A stretch of DNA of 64,000 nt from Lepas anatifera (GCA_034440635.1 JAOTON010000896.1:620001-684000), one strand, 5' to 3'; shown: positions 32,986 through 45,006, numbered from the stretch's first letter. Numbers and translations are program-made. The notes: a model not told the origin generated them from the sequence alone.

Positions 32986-33081
32986 ATCACAGACGGGAAA
33001 GAACCGGCCTCTCCCTAGCTGCAACGTGTAACTGCTGCCACCTGAAATATGGGGGGGGGCGGCACTGGAAAGTGAAATGAG

Positions 33082-33155
33082 GAGTACATCCAGGGCCCCC
33101 TTTTTTGGGGGGGGGGGGGGGTTTTTTAATTTTTGGGGGGGGGAAGAGTACATCC
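33082..33155. repeat. Homopolymer-rich segment flanked by a 10-bp direct repeat
   Basis: GAGTACATCC occurs at 33082-33091 and 33146-33155. Between them are runs of C, T and G (including 18 or more consecutive G) in 54 bp. The flanking repeat suggests a small insertion, but a sequencing or assembly problem in the G run cannot be excluded. Confidence 0.6.
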
Positions 33156-33524
33156 GGTCTGTTTCCCGGGATATCACCTGTTTTAGCTCGACTATCTGGG
33201 AGCCAACACCTGACCGTTTCACCAGCTAATGGGCTGTGCAGCACGTGGTGGGACTCTGCTCACCTGGTGCCCACCTGCGCCCCACCGGGCATCTGCCGGC
33301 AGCCGCCGTGCCACCGAGCCGGGCGTCTGCGCCGACGGCGTCGGTTCCGCTTCCGGCGGGTGTCGGCGACGGCGCGGTCACGTGACGAGGCACAGCGCCG
33401 ACGACGGAGGACCGGGACCGCGCTAGGCAGGCCCGGCTGGACGCACATAACGTTGCTGTACGTTGCTTCGGTGTTTCACTGACATCCAAAGTAATCCCTA
33501 AATGTTGGTGACACTTCAATGAAT
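33156..33524. other. No gene seen; CpG-rich island 33240-33440
   Basis: Very GC-rich with CpG retained, giving overlapping arginine-rich frames on both strands. No recognisable product. Confidence 0.35.
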
Positions 33525-33610
33525 TAAAGGGAATGATCCACTTCAAAGTTCAATAATAGATTTTCAACTGATATAGCCATTTGGGTACGTTGAGGAACCA
33601 ATAAAGCTTC
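33525..33610 (+). repeat. Head-only copy of dispersed repeat D
   Basis: TTAAAGGGAATGATCCACTT, then TTTTCAACTGATATAGCCA with the spacing seen at the start of 12825 and 20933. Similarity ends after about 80 bp. Confidence 0.45.
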
Positions 33611-34499
33611 CGTTTCGCCCCAAGCTCCATGTTTTGAATTCCCGCACATTTTTTCTCACAGTAATGTTCACTAATACCTTTAATTACGTTTTCTAATGAA
33701 AAATATAAATTTCAATAGCTCAAATAAATGAAATAAACTCAAAAATATAAATAAAATAGTAACTCAAATATATCAAGTTTTCTAAAGAAAGGAAACTTAT
33801 CTGGTTTATGGGGAACTACTAGTCACAAGAAATTATTGTACGAGAAAATATTGCTTGTTCGCTGCATTTACACCATTCCGAAATATTGATCTTCTGCGTG
33901 TCCTACGCTCTTCACGGTTCACTGTTTTATTCATCCGTTAAAGATGGTGCAAAAGCGCAAAAGGTGGCTCCTGTACCCTGAAATCGAGCTTGGAAGGATG
34001 TTCAATTCCAAGTCGAACATGTCATCCTTGTGCTTTGCTTCGCGTGATCATGAATCCTGTCAATTAAATTCTTAACGTTTCAATATTCCAATGCACAGCA
34101 AAAAATTTTCCGTCTTCTTAGCAAGACAACGTGTCAAAAAGGTGAGAGCACCAGCCTGGTTTGTTGTTTACCAACCCACCATCAGCAACAGCGTCCCTTG
34201 TAGTCTAACTGTTATATGCGTCGGCGAGAACTTTGTGGGAAAATCCGGGTTTCCAGCCAGCGACCGTTGGCTCGGCGTGTCGCTGGAACTGGGAAAGGTC
34301 TTATCGATGGGGCAGTCGTGTGACAGTGGCCTCCAGCAGCGGCGCTGGTTAGCTGAACGGACAGCCTACGCAGTTACTCGGTATAGTAATGTGTGTAATT
34401 TCTGGACAGTTACGTGTTGACACGTAACGATGCATTTCTGACTCTCGTATACGGACGGCGAACGGGATTTAAGGAGCGCCAGCTAATTGCGGTCATTTT
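33611..34499. other. No gene seen
   Basis: AT-rich at first, then mixed. No recognisable feature. Confidence 0.4.
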
Positions 34500-34800
34500 T
34501 AAAGCTAAACGCGTCTGATTGTGATCAGATAGCGGCGCGGCTCAGTTGCTGTTCATCCATCTCATGGGCCGATCTGTCGGCCGACGAGACGTAACGTTCC
34601 GACAGGTTTCCGTGTGCCAATGGCCTGCGATCGGTTTGCGTTTCTGGCCTATGTCTGACCAGGACCGTTGGTTGCGTGACTGCGGGAAACAGCGCTGCTA
34701 TCGCATTCAGCGCCGAGCTGCTTATCGCTGCGATTACATTTCCCGGCGCCGCCAATAGTCTATATTGCGCGCCGGGGAAATGGGAATTGACCGGTGCTGA
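34500..34800. promoter_or_regulatory. Candidate cis-regulatory segment
   Basis: Single-copy DNA with a mixture of GC-rich phrases and recurring short cores (GATTGTGATCAGATAGCGGC, CGATCGGTTTGCG, GCTTATCGCTGCGATTACAT, GCCAATAGTCTATATTGCGC). It lacks repeat matches and coding potential. Only the pattern is seen; conservation would have to be tested. Confidence 0.2.
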
Positions 34801-35690
34801 GTGGCCCAGAGGAAAGAGCGGCGATCGCTCGTGAGAAACTCGCTCAGGCGTCGAACAGCCCGCACATTCGAGGAGTCCTGGGTGAAAAATTGGAGGCTGG
34901 TGGGCCATGACGTTCTTCACTTTGTGACCCATGAGCTGTTAGAAGATAACCTTAGCTTCATGGGAAAACGTTCTGCATAGTTAACAATCACTTTCCCAAG
35001 CCCACTTACCGTTTTTTGGTCACATGTTTCTCCGCCACTGCTGTATATGTTTTGGTTTCTTCCTCGCTAAGCTGTGCCCTCGTGGACTACTCACGTATGG
35101 CTTCGTCATGCCTGCCGTACTTTCTGCAGCTGAGCACACAAGAACCTTAGTTCGAAAACAGCCCCCGGTATCTTCCGCTTACCTACAGCTCAGGAGTACG
35201 ACAATCGGAAGCTGGCCCGCCCCGTGCGACACCGCTGCGGAATCCTCACAGTTTCACGTGTCGCCCGTGGCAGGCTGTCTGACTTGTGACCTCCCCGGGT
35301 CAGGGTCGACCTCCTGCATCCGGTATGACGTCCTCACAGCCTGCTCAGCGTCAGCTGACCGACGCCGGAAACGCACGCCGTTCTGGCGCGCCTCCGACCG
35401 AAAGTGAGCGCGCCATTTCCACGCGCTAACGCTGCGGTTAGTTCTGCCCTGGTGCGCGCTTATTGTAGCGGAATGCCGTTCGACAGAGAACAATTTCATG
35501 CCCAGCCGTGACAGATATTGCATTTACGTTATTTCTGCTGGCAACCTTGGTTTGGAATGACTCGAATTCTTTGTTGGACTTGTGGCTACAGAATCATCAT
35601 GAACAATGTGTGAATTTGTATCAATCGGTTTTAAATTTGTACAAATCTGTTCAAAATTTCACTCCGTGATGTGTCATCGCTGACGTCCTT
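34801..35690. other. No gene seen
   Basis: Mixed DNA. Frames near 35.0-35.5 kb on both strands overlap and are not recognisable. Confidence 0.4.
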
Positions 35691-35736
35691 GTCGTTGCTG
35701 TCGTTGCTGTCGTTGCTGTCGTTGCTGTCGTTGCTG
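35691..35736 (+). repeat. 9-bp tandem repeat GTCGTTGCT, five copies
   Basis: Exact head-to-tail copies. On the minus strand the unit reads as glutamine- and arginine-containing codons, giving a spurious repeat peptide. Confidence 0.95.
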
Positions 35737-36456
35737 ATTTGGCACCGCACGTGTTTTCAAACATTGGCAGCAGTCAAAGCAATTGTTCCATAGTAACTGC
35801 ATCGGGCTGGCAGACGACAGCGTCATATAGCTGAGCGAAACCGTTCCAACTGACATCTATAGCGACCAGTTCAGCATGACATCGCCTCGCCAAAGCCATC
35901 CGCTGGCTCATGTCAGCCGAGCTCTGGCTTTCAACTCTTATAACAGCTCCGATCGCGTTTTGGCACGAATTGGACGGAGTCGGGAGCAGCCCTCAATCTG
36001 AAAATGGCGCCCTCCGCAGACAGTGAGCTTGTCGTAGGTGGTCCAGGTCTAATTGGACGTATGTGGAGGGTATCCGACTCACATGAATATCGAATCAAAG
36101 ACAGTAGAAAGCTACACACTTATTTGAAGGGGTTCCGTTGGAGAGGTTCTTGAAAGTAGGTAATTAATAGCCGCGTCGGAGGCGGGGCGGGGGGAAGGGT
36201 GGTGGAGATGCAGACGCCTGCTCCCATTTTAACGTACGCGTCGGAAGGAGGTCACAGTGCCTGCCCCCACGTCATCCCAAAATTTTCCAATTTCAGCAGA
36301 ATTTAAATATAAAATCAGAAGTTTTATGAAGAGATGTTGGAAGGAGCCTAAGTCCAACGAGCTTTTGGTTCTAGAGGGGGAATGCTCATGACAGCAAGAG
36401 GTTCAAGATTGACTTTCCCTTCACTTTTTGTTTATGTCTACCCTTATGGCAATTTT
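35737..36456. other. No gene seen
   Basis: Ordinary DNA between two tandem arrays. Confidence 0.4.
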
Positions 36457-36840
36457 CTACGGGTGACATATACCTGAACTAGTTATTTCTGAATTGGGTG
36501 CGTGTGGGACCGATATTGAAAGAAAGGCAGGCTCACTTCTGTGAACAGCCCAACAAACCGTGCTTAGTACAACGGTTAGGCCATACCCTCTGTGTGTAAG
36601 TACTGTGTGTGAGGGCAGATCTAGCCCCCCGTCTGATGCCTGTGATAAGGACACCCACCACCTCTGTCTGAGACCTGTGAGTCCGCGGCTGGGTACCTCT
36701 CCCGGCACGGCGGCACCGGCCGTGGTAGCGCCTCTGCCGGGAGGTGAGCGCCGGACGATATAGGTCAGTCCGGCCCGTCTGTGCCACTGCCGGCTCCGTG
36801 GCGTGGCGCCTGGGTCACGCCGCGCCAGACTCCACACCTC
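36457..36840 (-). other. Open frame continuing out of the 50-bp minisatellite
   Basis: One minus-strand frame that enters from the array stays open for about 130 further codons and ends at about 36457. The peptide here (for example RRAGLTYIVRRSPPGRG) is not repetitive and not recognisable. It may be chance in GC-rich DNA; no splice or promoter context supports it. Confidence 0.15.
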
Positions 36841-38372
36841 CACCGCTCCTCTGCACTGGAGAGACACTGCCGCGGTAGACTCCTCACCTCCGCCACACTG
36901 CTGCACTGGAGAGGCACTGCCGCGGTAGACTCCACACCTCCACCACACTGCTGCACTGGAGAGACACTGCCGCGGTAGACTCCACGCCTGCACCACACCG
37001 CTGCACTGGAGAGGCACTGCCGCAGTAGACTCCACACCTCCACCACACTGCTGCACTGGAGAGGCACTGCTGCTGTAGACTCCACACCTCCACCACACCG
37101 CTGCACTGGAGAGGCACTGCCGCGGTAGACTCCACACCTCCACCACACTGCTGCACTGGAGAGGCACTGCTGCTGTAGACTCCACACCTCCACCACACTG
37201 CTGCACTGGAGAGACACTGCCGCAGTAGACTCCACGCCTGCACCACACCGCTGCACTGGAGAGGCACTGCCGCGGTAGACTCCACACCTCCACCACACTG
37301 CTGCACTGGAGAGGCACTGCTGCTGTAGACTCCACACCTCCACCACACTGCTGCACTGGAGAGACACTGCCGCAGTAGACTCCACGCCTGCACCACACCG
37401 CTGCACTGGAGAGGCACTGCTGCTGTAGACTCCACACCTCCACCACACGACTGCACTGGAGAGACACTACTGCTGTAGACTCCACACCTCCACCACACGA
37501 CTGCACTGGAGAGACACTGCCGCAGTAGACTCCACGCCTGCACCACACCACTGCACTGGAGAGGCACTGCTGCTGTAGACTCCACACCTCCACCACACTG
37601 CTGCACTGGAGAGACACTGCCGCGGTAGACTCCACACCTCCACCACACTGCTGCACTGGAGAGACACTGCCGCGCCAGACTCCACACCTCCACCACACTG
37701 CTGCACTGGAGAGGCACTGCTGCTGTAGACTCCACACCTCCATCGCACCGCTGCACTGGAGAGACACTGCTGCTGTAGACTCCACACCTCCACCACACTG
37801 CTGCACTGGAGAGACACTGCCGCGGTAGACTCCACACCTCCACCACACTGCTGCACTGGAGAGACACTGCCGCGCCAGACTCCACACCTCCACCACACTG
37901 CTGCACTGGAGAGGCACTGCTGCTGTAGACTCCACACCTCCATCGCACCGCTGCACTGGAGAGACACTGCTGCTGTAGACTCCACACCTCCACCACACTG
38001 CTGCACTGGAGAGACACTGCCGCGGTAGACTCCACGCCTGCACCACACCGCTGCACTGGAGAGGCACTGCTGCTGTAGACTCCACACCTCCACCACACTG
38101 CTGCACTGGAGAGACACTGCCGCAGTAGACTCCACGCCTGCACCACACCACTGCACTGGAGAGGCACTGCTGCTGTAGACTCCACACCTCCATCGCACCG
38201 CTGCACTGGAGAGACACTGCTGCTGTAGACTCCACACCTCCACCACACTGCTGCACTGGAGAGACACTGCTGCTGTAGACTCCACACCTCCACCACACCG
38301 CTGCACTGGAGAAGCACTGCCGCGATAGACTCCACACTGCTGCTCTGGAGAGACACTGCCGCGCCAGACAGG
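36841..38372 (-). repeat. 50-bp minisatellite, about 30 units
   Basis: A strict 50-bp period runs from about 36851. Each unit starts CTGCACTGGA and contains GGTAGACTCCACACCTCCAC or a variant. Variable positions define several unit types (CGCGGTAGAC, CGCAGTAGAC, TGCTGTAGAC, CGCGCCAGAC; CACACCTC or CACGCCTG). Three units equal 150 bp, so the minus strand yields long frames with a 50-residue repeat. Because all three minus-strand phases stay open, I treat these as non-coding. Confidence 0.95.
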
Positions 38373-40659
38373 ACCATCCTGCCATAATAAGTGACCTCTT
38401 CTAAAGCTGAGCATATCTCGGAGACTTTGTTTTTCTTTGCCGCAAAATGCCGATATTTGCACCGGCTCGTCTATATACGAATGACCTATTACTGGTGTAG
38501 ATGGTAAGTTTAGTCCTGTTATTTACTACTCATCACATGTTTTGCTCTTCCTGTGGGATGGAAAAGAATGCTGTCGTGTTGACCATGGTGTACCTATCCT
38601 GAGGTTTTGGCTCTTTTGCCAGATGCTGTTTTTGTTGTTGGGTACTAGATACTGAGATAATGTGAAATGTTGAGGCATTGGAATTATTGAGAAGTGCAGT
38701 TTGTGAACGCAAGATCCTTTGGCTGTCAATACCAGGAAAAAGAGACAGAATCCTTTATGCACGGTGCAATCGAATATCCGTAATAGACCACTTCAGTGCT
38801 ATATTTTCTCTGGTAATTTGTAAACATTTTCGTTTTAAGTGCGGTCTTAAAGTTGTTTGGAGGATTCCCTTTATTGCCCTCCTCATAGCATGACAAACTC
38901 GATTCGTTACGCCTTTACGTTTTGTCTGTTCTGTTAGAATCGCTTTACAAAAGGATGCATTGTCCTCTAATCAGTGCCATTTGTATTCCAAACTCATGCC
39001 CAAAATCGGCTCGACGGTATCAAGCCCGTTCTGTGATGTGCACGTTTCCGCCGCTGCCGTGCTGGGAAAGCCAGTAGCCGGCTGGCCGCCCTGGCATGGG
39101 GCCTTGCCAGCTGGGGAGTCCACAGCAGCAGCAGCTCCGCTCCACCAAGGCCACCCCGGGCTCAGCTCCGGTGCCTGTCTGTACAGCTATCTGACGTACC
39201 CGATCTGGTGGTGCTCTCCCCATCCATGGTACGGCCGCACGGAGAGCGATGCCGGCGCGCTAGCAACAAGTCACAGTAATCATCAAGGTGGTTAGCTGCT
39301 CTTGAAGTTGTGCAGTGCAGTGTCCCCGGAGAAAATCATATGCGAATCGTGTTAGCAAGGAAGACGCTGGAGGACATTCTGCCGTTGCGATGTTGGCACT
39401 TGACGAGCGAGCAGGGACGGCTCATTCCATTTTCGAGCGGGTGCGCAAGATTTTCGGGAGGGGATGTCCATTTTTCCAGGAGGCACCTCCATTCCCAGAG
39501 GGGGCGCCTTTTGTGTTCTGGGGGGGCGGGGCTATTTGATTTCCATGGGCGGCTTTGATGTCGTGTGGAAGTGTCTTTATTTCACACAGAGGGTCCTACC
39601 TCTACAGATGGGCGGTGTTTAGGTCTGATTTTGTTTTGACCGGCCGGGAGCGCCGGCCAAATCCATGGTGGTGGGGGGGGAGGGGCACATCCCCGGACCA
39701 AGCCAAAACTGAGTCTACAAAAATATACTTATGCACACCATCAATTTTTTTAGGGTGTGCAACGGCTCACCCTGCCCCCGGAATCTGCCGTCCCCGCGAG
39801 CGAGCAAGTAAAGGAAACTCCACGCCGCCGGCCGGGGACCGAGAGCAGATCAATAGGTTTGTTTGTCATCAGCCTTGAAAATTACAACAGAAGCATAGGA
39901 AAATTGGTTGGGATGCATAAGCCCGGCAATGTAAAATCATGGAAAGGAATTACGAGAGAATGGTCATGGCATGTCGATGCCAGCGAGGCACATCGTGACT
40001 TACCGTTAGCCTCGGTTTTTCTTGGTTCGGTTTGGGCATGACTCGGCGTTTCTGGAGCAGTGACTGCCGAGTCTAATCTCTCAGTGGCGTAGCAGCCACC
40101 TCGGCTTCGCTTTTGGGTTTAGACAGTCATACTCTCGTAGTTGAACAAAGTGGCGGTGGTCTGTCTGGTCAATAGACCTCATCTAAAACTTTCCTGGTTC
40201 TCCTTAATCATCGAAGCCATTCTTCACCGTACCTGTAAGCTCCTGCTATATTTTCCGAAAAATAGTTCGCACGGACACAGTATTTTCTATTACTTTACTC
40301 AAAGCGAGTTCGCTGAACTACGCACGGCCGGGAGTACTCGTGTGAATATGCCTGGAATTTGGGCCTGCGCGAGGTGACATCCTGGAATCAACACGTGCCT
40401 CGCATAGTGCCACTAATCTGCCACCCACACCACCTCGCAGAAGGATCAGCTGCCTCAGTGCAAGGTCGACCTGCGTTATCCAGCAGTATATCGGGTCGTA
40501 TTTCTCCACCATCGAGTCTTCGGTGCAATCGCGCACTGATCTCAGCAGATCACAACACGCCGGCCGGCGAGGATGTCAACAGTCCTTTGTTGCCTGTCTG
40601 CTATCAGCACACTTGTTGTCAATAGCTCCTTCCTGAGCGGCATTGTTAACGGCAGACGC
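38373..40659. other. No gene seen; small MITE-like remnants
   Basis: This covers 2.3 kb without recognisable genes. Facing G- and C-rich tracts at 39430-39545 and 39635-39795 look like worn short elements, the second preceded by the small inverted repeat CCGGCCGGGAGCGCCGGCC. Confidence 0.35.
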
Positions 40660-40674
40660 ATCTCTCTCTCTCTT

Positions 40675-40705
<31 letters not shown>

Positions 40706-40781
40706 CTCTCTTTCTCTCTTTCTCTCTCTCTCTCCCTCTGTCTCCGCCTCTCTGCCTCTCTCCTCTTTCTCTCTCTTTCTT
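40660..40781 (+). repeat. TCTCTCTT-type microsatellite
   Basis: About 120 bp of pyrimidine tract made of TC dinucleotides with regular TTT interruptions. It gives spurious open frames on both strands. Confidence 0.95.
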
Positions 40782-42700
40782 GATTCGCCGCTCCGCCGCT
40801 CTAGCTTTGCCGGGTGATGCTGGTCGGAAACTTCCGCGTTCCTGCTCGCCAGGTACGCTCGGCCGGCCGCCTCCGCGCGGTGCGTGCGCGCGTTGAACAC
40901 AGACGCCGCCTCCCTGTGGAAGACGCTGCAGCGGGCAGCTGGCATCTGCTGTACAGCGCAGTGTTGATCTGGAGGAGGAATGAGAAGTTGATCGACATCC
41001 TAGGTACCATGCGGCTGAGAAAATGTTATACAAGGCTTAGGCTGGACCGATATTTTTTGCCATCAAAATCTGCTGCCTCTTTACATGCAAGAAGTGCTTT
41101 ACATGCGTATACGCTGAAGTGTGGGCAGGGGATCCATGGCTTGTTTTTGTCGACTATTTATTTATTTTCCCGTGGACGTTGACTGGGAAGAAATGACCTT
41201 AACAAAGTGTAGATGTATGTTCCTTAATTGCTCAGTTTGTTGACAAATATGTTCTAATGAAGTGGAGATACTAGATGGAAATTATTTCGGAAATCATTGA
41301 CCTTTCTCACTCGGACCTCAGGAACATAATTTCTCAATGAACGGTTTTTCTACCGGAATAGGTTTTCACGAGGAATCCGTCATCAATATGTTTTGCGTTG
41401 CCTAACGGTGGTGCAGGCCTTGTTTCACGCAATGTTCGTTTTTCAATGGTACTCGTTCCCTTGTATTCTTCCAGGATGTATTTTTCTTAAGTCCTACAGC
41501 GTGGCGTTCTTCTGGAAGGCTGTCATGTCGTACAGCACCAGATTTCTTCAGTGGCGCTCTCATGTGTCCACCGCCCGTTAATACTACATCCCACGCACAA
41601 AACCGCCCCAGGTGCTAGGTTCTTAGATGGCACCGGCGGCAGCAGGCTTAGGGGCCCACCCCGGCGCTGTGGGGACAGGGTGGCCGGCAGTCCCCCTCCT
41701 TTGCTGTTTACAGGTCAGGATAGCCCCGCTCTCTCAGGCCGCCTGGGGCGCTACTGGTCCCCGAGCTGCAGAAGCCCCAGGCCCTCACCATCTGCGCGTG
41801 AGGAAACTGGGACACCGAGGAAGAGGTGTGAGGGAATGTAGTAGTCAGGAAGGTTGCCTTCGGTTGTTATCTGTATGTGTAATATCCATAAGCTGAACGC
41901 AATTTTTTTCCTTGTACTAAAGTATTTGTTATCATTTTGACTGTATCACCTTATTAAAGCTCACTTCCCAATGACAGGTAGGTATCATTGATTACAAATG
42001 GTATAATTATATCATGAAAGTATATAAATTACTGGTACTCCTACTAGTGGCCGTCCTAATATTGGGGACGTGAGCTAGTACTTTGTATTATCTTTTTGTA
42101 TGTGTAGCACTGGAATTATAATTTGTACCATAAATTTCTGGAGATTGAAAATGTGTTACATTATTTAACAATTACGCAGCCATAAATAAATTCACAGAAA
42201 TATCTCAAATCTGTAGTGGCGCCAACAGTACGTTTTTTTGTCCATGTTCGCGGAGCACACGGCCAGATGACGTGCAAAAAGGTAGACCATTTCTCAGATG
42301 GCTTATTAAAATGATGACAGCTGGTGTTAGCCGAAGTGGATAGGAGGTGATTATCTCAGCTCATAAATGGACCATACCGTTAACACCCGGTATCGATCGA
42401 GTGAACCAACCGGTTCATTAGTCCGTAACTGCCTGGCTTGTTGCTGGGAAAACAATCGACGTCGCGCTGTTTCGACTAGATGCCATGGCTGGGCCGCTAT
42501 ATTCCATTACTCCACTTCAGTGAGCCGGCTGGCCAGTGTCGGCGCTGACCCGTGTGCTGTCTAGGCTGTGACCGGTCGCTGTCGCGGGTGTTGTTCCCGC
42601 GCCGGCCACACTGTCTGTTTAGTGTCGGCCAGGCTGGCAGCGGCAGAGCGACTCTGCCGAGAGCTCGACTGCGGCAGAGCCGATCGACCCAGATCTTCGG
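40782..42700. other. No gene seen
   Basis: This covers 1.9 kb. Frames at 40.8-41.2 and 41.55-41.9 kb were considered and are not recognisable. The part from 41.9-42.2 kb is AT-rich. Confidence 0.4.
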
Positions 42701-43022
42701 CTCCACCGGGGCGCCTGGACGAGACCCGGCCGAACTCCACCGGGGCGCCTGGACGAGACCCGGCCGAACTCCACCGGGGCGCCTGGATGAGCAGCCGGGC
42801 TCCACCGGGGCGCCTGGACGAGCAGCCGGACTCCACCGGGGCGCCTGGACAAAGCCCAGCCGGGCTCCACCGGGGCGCCTGGACGAGCAGCCGGGCTCCA
42901 CCGGGGCGCCTGGACGAGCAGCCGGGCTTTACCGGGGCGCCTGGACGAGCAGCCGGACTCCACCGGGGCGCCTGGACAAAGCCCAGCCGAACTCCACCGG
43001 GGCGCCTGGACGAGACCCAGTT
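42701..43022 (+). repeat. GC-rich minisatellite, units of 31 and 34 bp
   Basis: Each unit begins CTCCACCGGGGCGCCTGGAC and continues GAGACCCGGCCGAA (34-bp type) or GAGCAGCCGGG (31-bp type), with ACAAAGCCCAGCC variants. There are about ten units. Mixed unit lengths keep several phases open, producing spurious frames. Confidence 0.93.
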
Positions 43023-43023
43023 G

Positions 43024-43085
43024 AGCTCCGCCGGGGCGCCTGGACGAGACCGGATCGGGTCTCGTCCAGGCGCCCCGGCGGAGCT
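43024..43085. other. Perfect inverted repeat capping the minisatellite
   Basis: The last array unit (43024-43051) is followed by GGATCG and then by its exact 28-base reverse complement (43058-43085). One repeat unit has therefore been copied in the opposite orientation at the array's end. Such a sequence would form a very stable GC-rich hairpin. Confidence 0.95.
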
Positions 43086-44285
43086 AGGTCCGCGGACTTA
43101 GCTCCACCGCACGCGCCGGCGCCCAGTTTCAGCGCAGCCCAGATGGCCGGAGGTGATGGAAGCTGAGAGCAGCGGGCTGGTGGCAGGAGTAAGGGAGGAG
43201 TTTGATTGAGTCGGTGAGCTGGTAGCGCGATCCGTAGTTATCAGACTGGCGCCCGACTGGTGGCGCGGCGGTCTGAGAGAACGGCTGACAGCCGAGCCAC
43301 AGATGGACCAGCCAAATTGGATAGATGGCCCGAGTGGTCTCATGTGGCCAGCGACAGTCATGCGACCACAAAATGGTCCTGCTCAGCCATTCTGGGGAAA
43401 GTGCCCACACGTCGGATATCATTCTGTGTGGCGAATCAATGATAGGTTGTTGCCGAGCTTAAGGGGATAAGTGTAGGTGATCTGAGACCATAGCTGATTT
43501 AGTGAAATCAATAAGGCAAATGCGTTCATGAGAAAATCTGTCGGGCGGGTAACTGAGCCAGTTATTGTGAAATCATAAGCTCACGGGTCTGACAGCAAGC
43601 CGACAGAAAAATCTCAGAATGAGCAGAAGAGAGTGGGCTCTCTCGGAGAACCGTTCTCCCTTCGTGAGACTCCCACGGTCGATGACCTTTCCAGTCGCAG
43701 CTCACGCATTGTTTGACTCAAACATGCATTACCTGAGTCTCCCGAGACACACGGCCGCGGCATACGGAATCGCCGATGTGTGCGTGATCTCGCTCTGAGG
43801 CCATGGAACATTGCCGCCACGCAGGCGCTCAGCTCGGCCGCCGCTGTCACTGTTGCAATATTGCATCACCTCCGGTGCAGCAGCGCCGGCCGCGTAGCGT
43901 CCTGTTGCCGCGCATTGTAAATACGTCCCGCTCATTAGAGATAGAAGAACGGCGGAGAGGCCGGGTAGGGAGGGTGTTCGACGTGCTGCGTGGTAGAAAA
44001 TGACCCAACACAAACTTGAAGCAAACGTCAATTTCCAGCTGGCAACTTTAACGCGCGTCATATTTGGGAACAGCGTTTGTGTTGGGACATACGCCTCCTC
44101 ATTAAAACTTTAGGATTGACAGCATCTTGCAAGCCGGCCATAAGCAGCAGCATCGGCGCGTCGGCATCTTCGTTATCCATCAGCTTCTCTGAGCGTCTCG
44201 TCGACCCGGCCTTGCGACGCTGGCTGGGGTTGCGTCTTCATCGTCGACGGTCGCGCGCCATGCATATGCAGATGGCGTGACTTGG
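43086..44285. other. No gene seen
   Basis: GC-balanced DNA. Frames at 43.1-43.4 and 43.6-44.1 kb overlap on opposite strands and have no recognisable product. Confidence 0.4.
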
Positions 44286-44289
44286 GTGC

Positions 44290-44350
44290 CGCCCGCGCCG
44301 GGGCGGGCGCGCATGCTCGCGCGCACGCATGCGTGCGGCGGCAGGTGCGC
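44290..44350. other. Alternating purine-pyrimidine, CpG-dense segment
   Basis: CGGGCGCGCATGCTCGCGCG followed by CACGCATGCGTGCGG is almost continuously alternating purine and pyrimidine. That pattern favours the left-handed Z conformation. It is a composition feature and no gene is implied. Confidence 0.6.
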
Positions 44351-44496
44351 GTTAGCGTCCGCCTGTGCCACTAACGCACGCGGCGCCGGGGCCTGTCCGC
44401 CGCCGTAAACGTCTGCTCAGTGTAAATACATGCAGCCGGTGTAAACAAACTAATGATCCGGCGACACAATTGGTAGGTGCGGGCCTCTGGTCTCGC

Positions 44497-44615
44497 ACGG
44501 GTCAGCGGATAGTGGTGGTGAGGTACTGGGTCAGAGCGAGTAGTGGTGGCACGTGACTGGGTCAGAGCGCTTAATGGTAGTTACTGACTGGGTCAGCAGA
44601 TATCGGTGGCGGGAG
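44497..44615 (+). repeat. 31-bp degenerate repeat, four copies
   Basis: GGGTCAGMG-type starts at about 44499, 44528, 44559 and 44590, each followed by a TAGTGGTGG-like phrase. Confidence 0.8.
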
Positions 44616-45006
44616 GCGGGAGCAGAGCCGGGCTTGGAGTTGGTGGGCAGCGGGCACGGTCCGTGTTTAAATGGTTAAATGGTGATGGGGTGATATGTAG
44701 GCGGGGAGGATACGGACACACCCGATTGCTAAACGTTCATTTGCCTCATGCGACTTTGTGACGCAATGACTTTTTAAACAAGTTATTTATGTTTCTTAGA
44801 CACGGATGAATGTTCTTGCAGGAAAAAATGTAACGTAAACTAGTTTCAAATGATAATATATAATTATAATTATTTAGGCTGACATGATAGGCGTGGCTTA
44901 CAATGTTTTAAAGCAGTAAGCTTTAACCTTATCATTACTCTACCGGGAGCCTGCTGGGGGCAGGCATCTGTGGCGCGCAGCGACCGCTTCAGATGAAACC
45001 TTTGGT
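44616..45006. other. No gene seen
   Basis: Short GC-rich then AT-rich DNA. Confidence 0.35.

Noticed and set aside
36841..38372. CRISPR array
   Set aside because: The whole 50-bp unit repeats with no unique spacers, and the genome is evidently eukaryotic.
36765..38462. Several 227-497-codon minus-strand frames
   Set aside because: A 50-bp unit rotates through all phases without stops; three different phases are equally open, which argues against coding.
40542..41033. Arg/Glu-rich or Ser/Leu-rich frames
   Set aside because: They are translations of a TC microsatellite in either direction.
42497..43166. Proline/arginine-rich frames on both strands
   Set aside because: They are products of the 31/34-bp GC-rich minisatellite.
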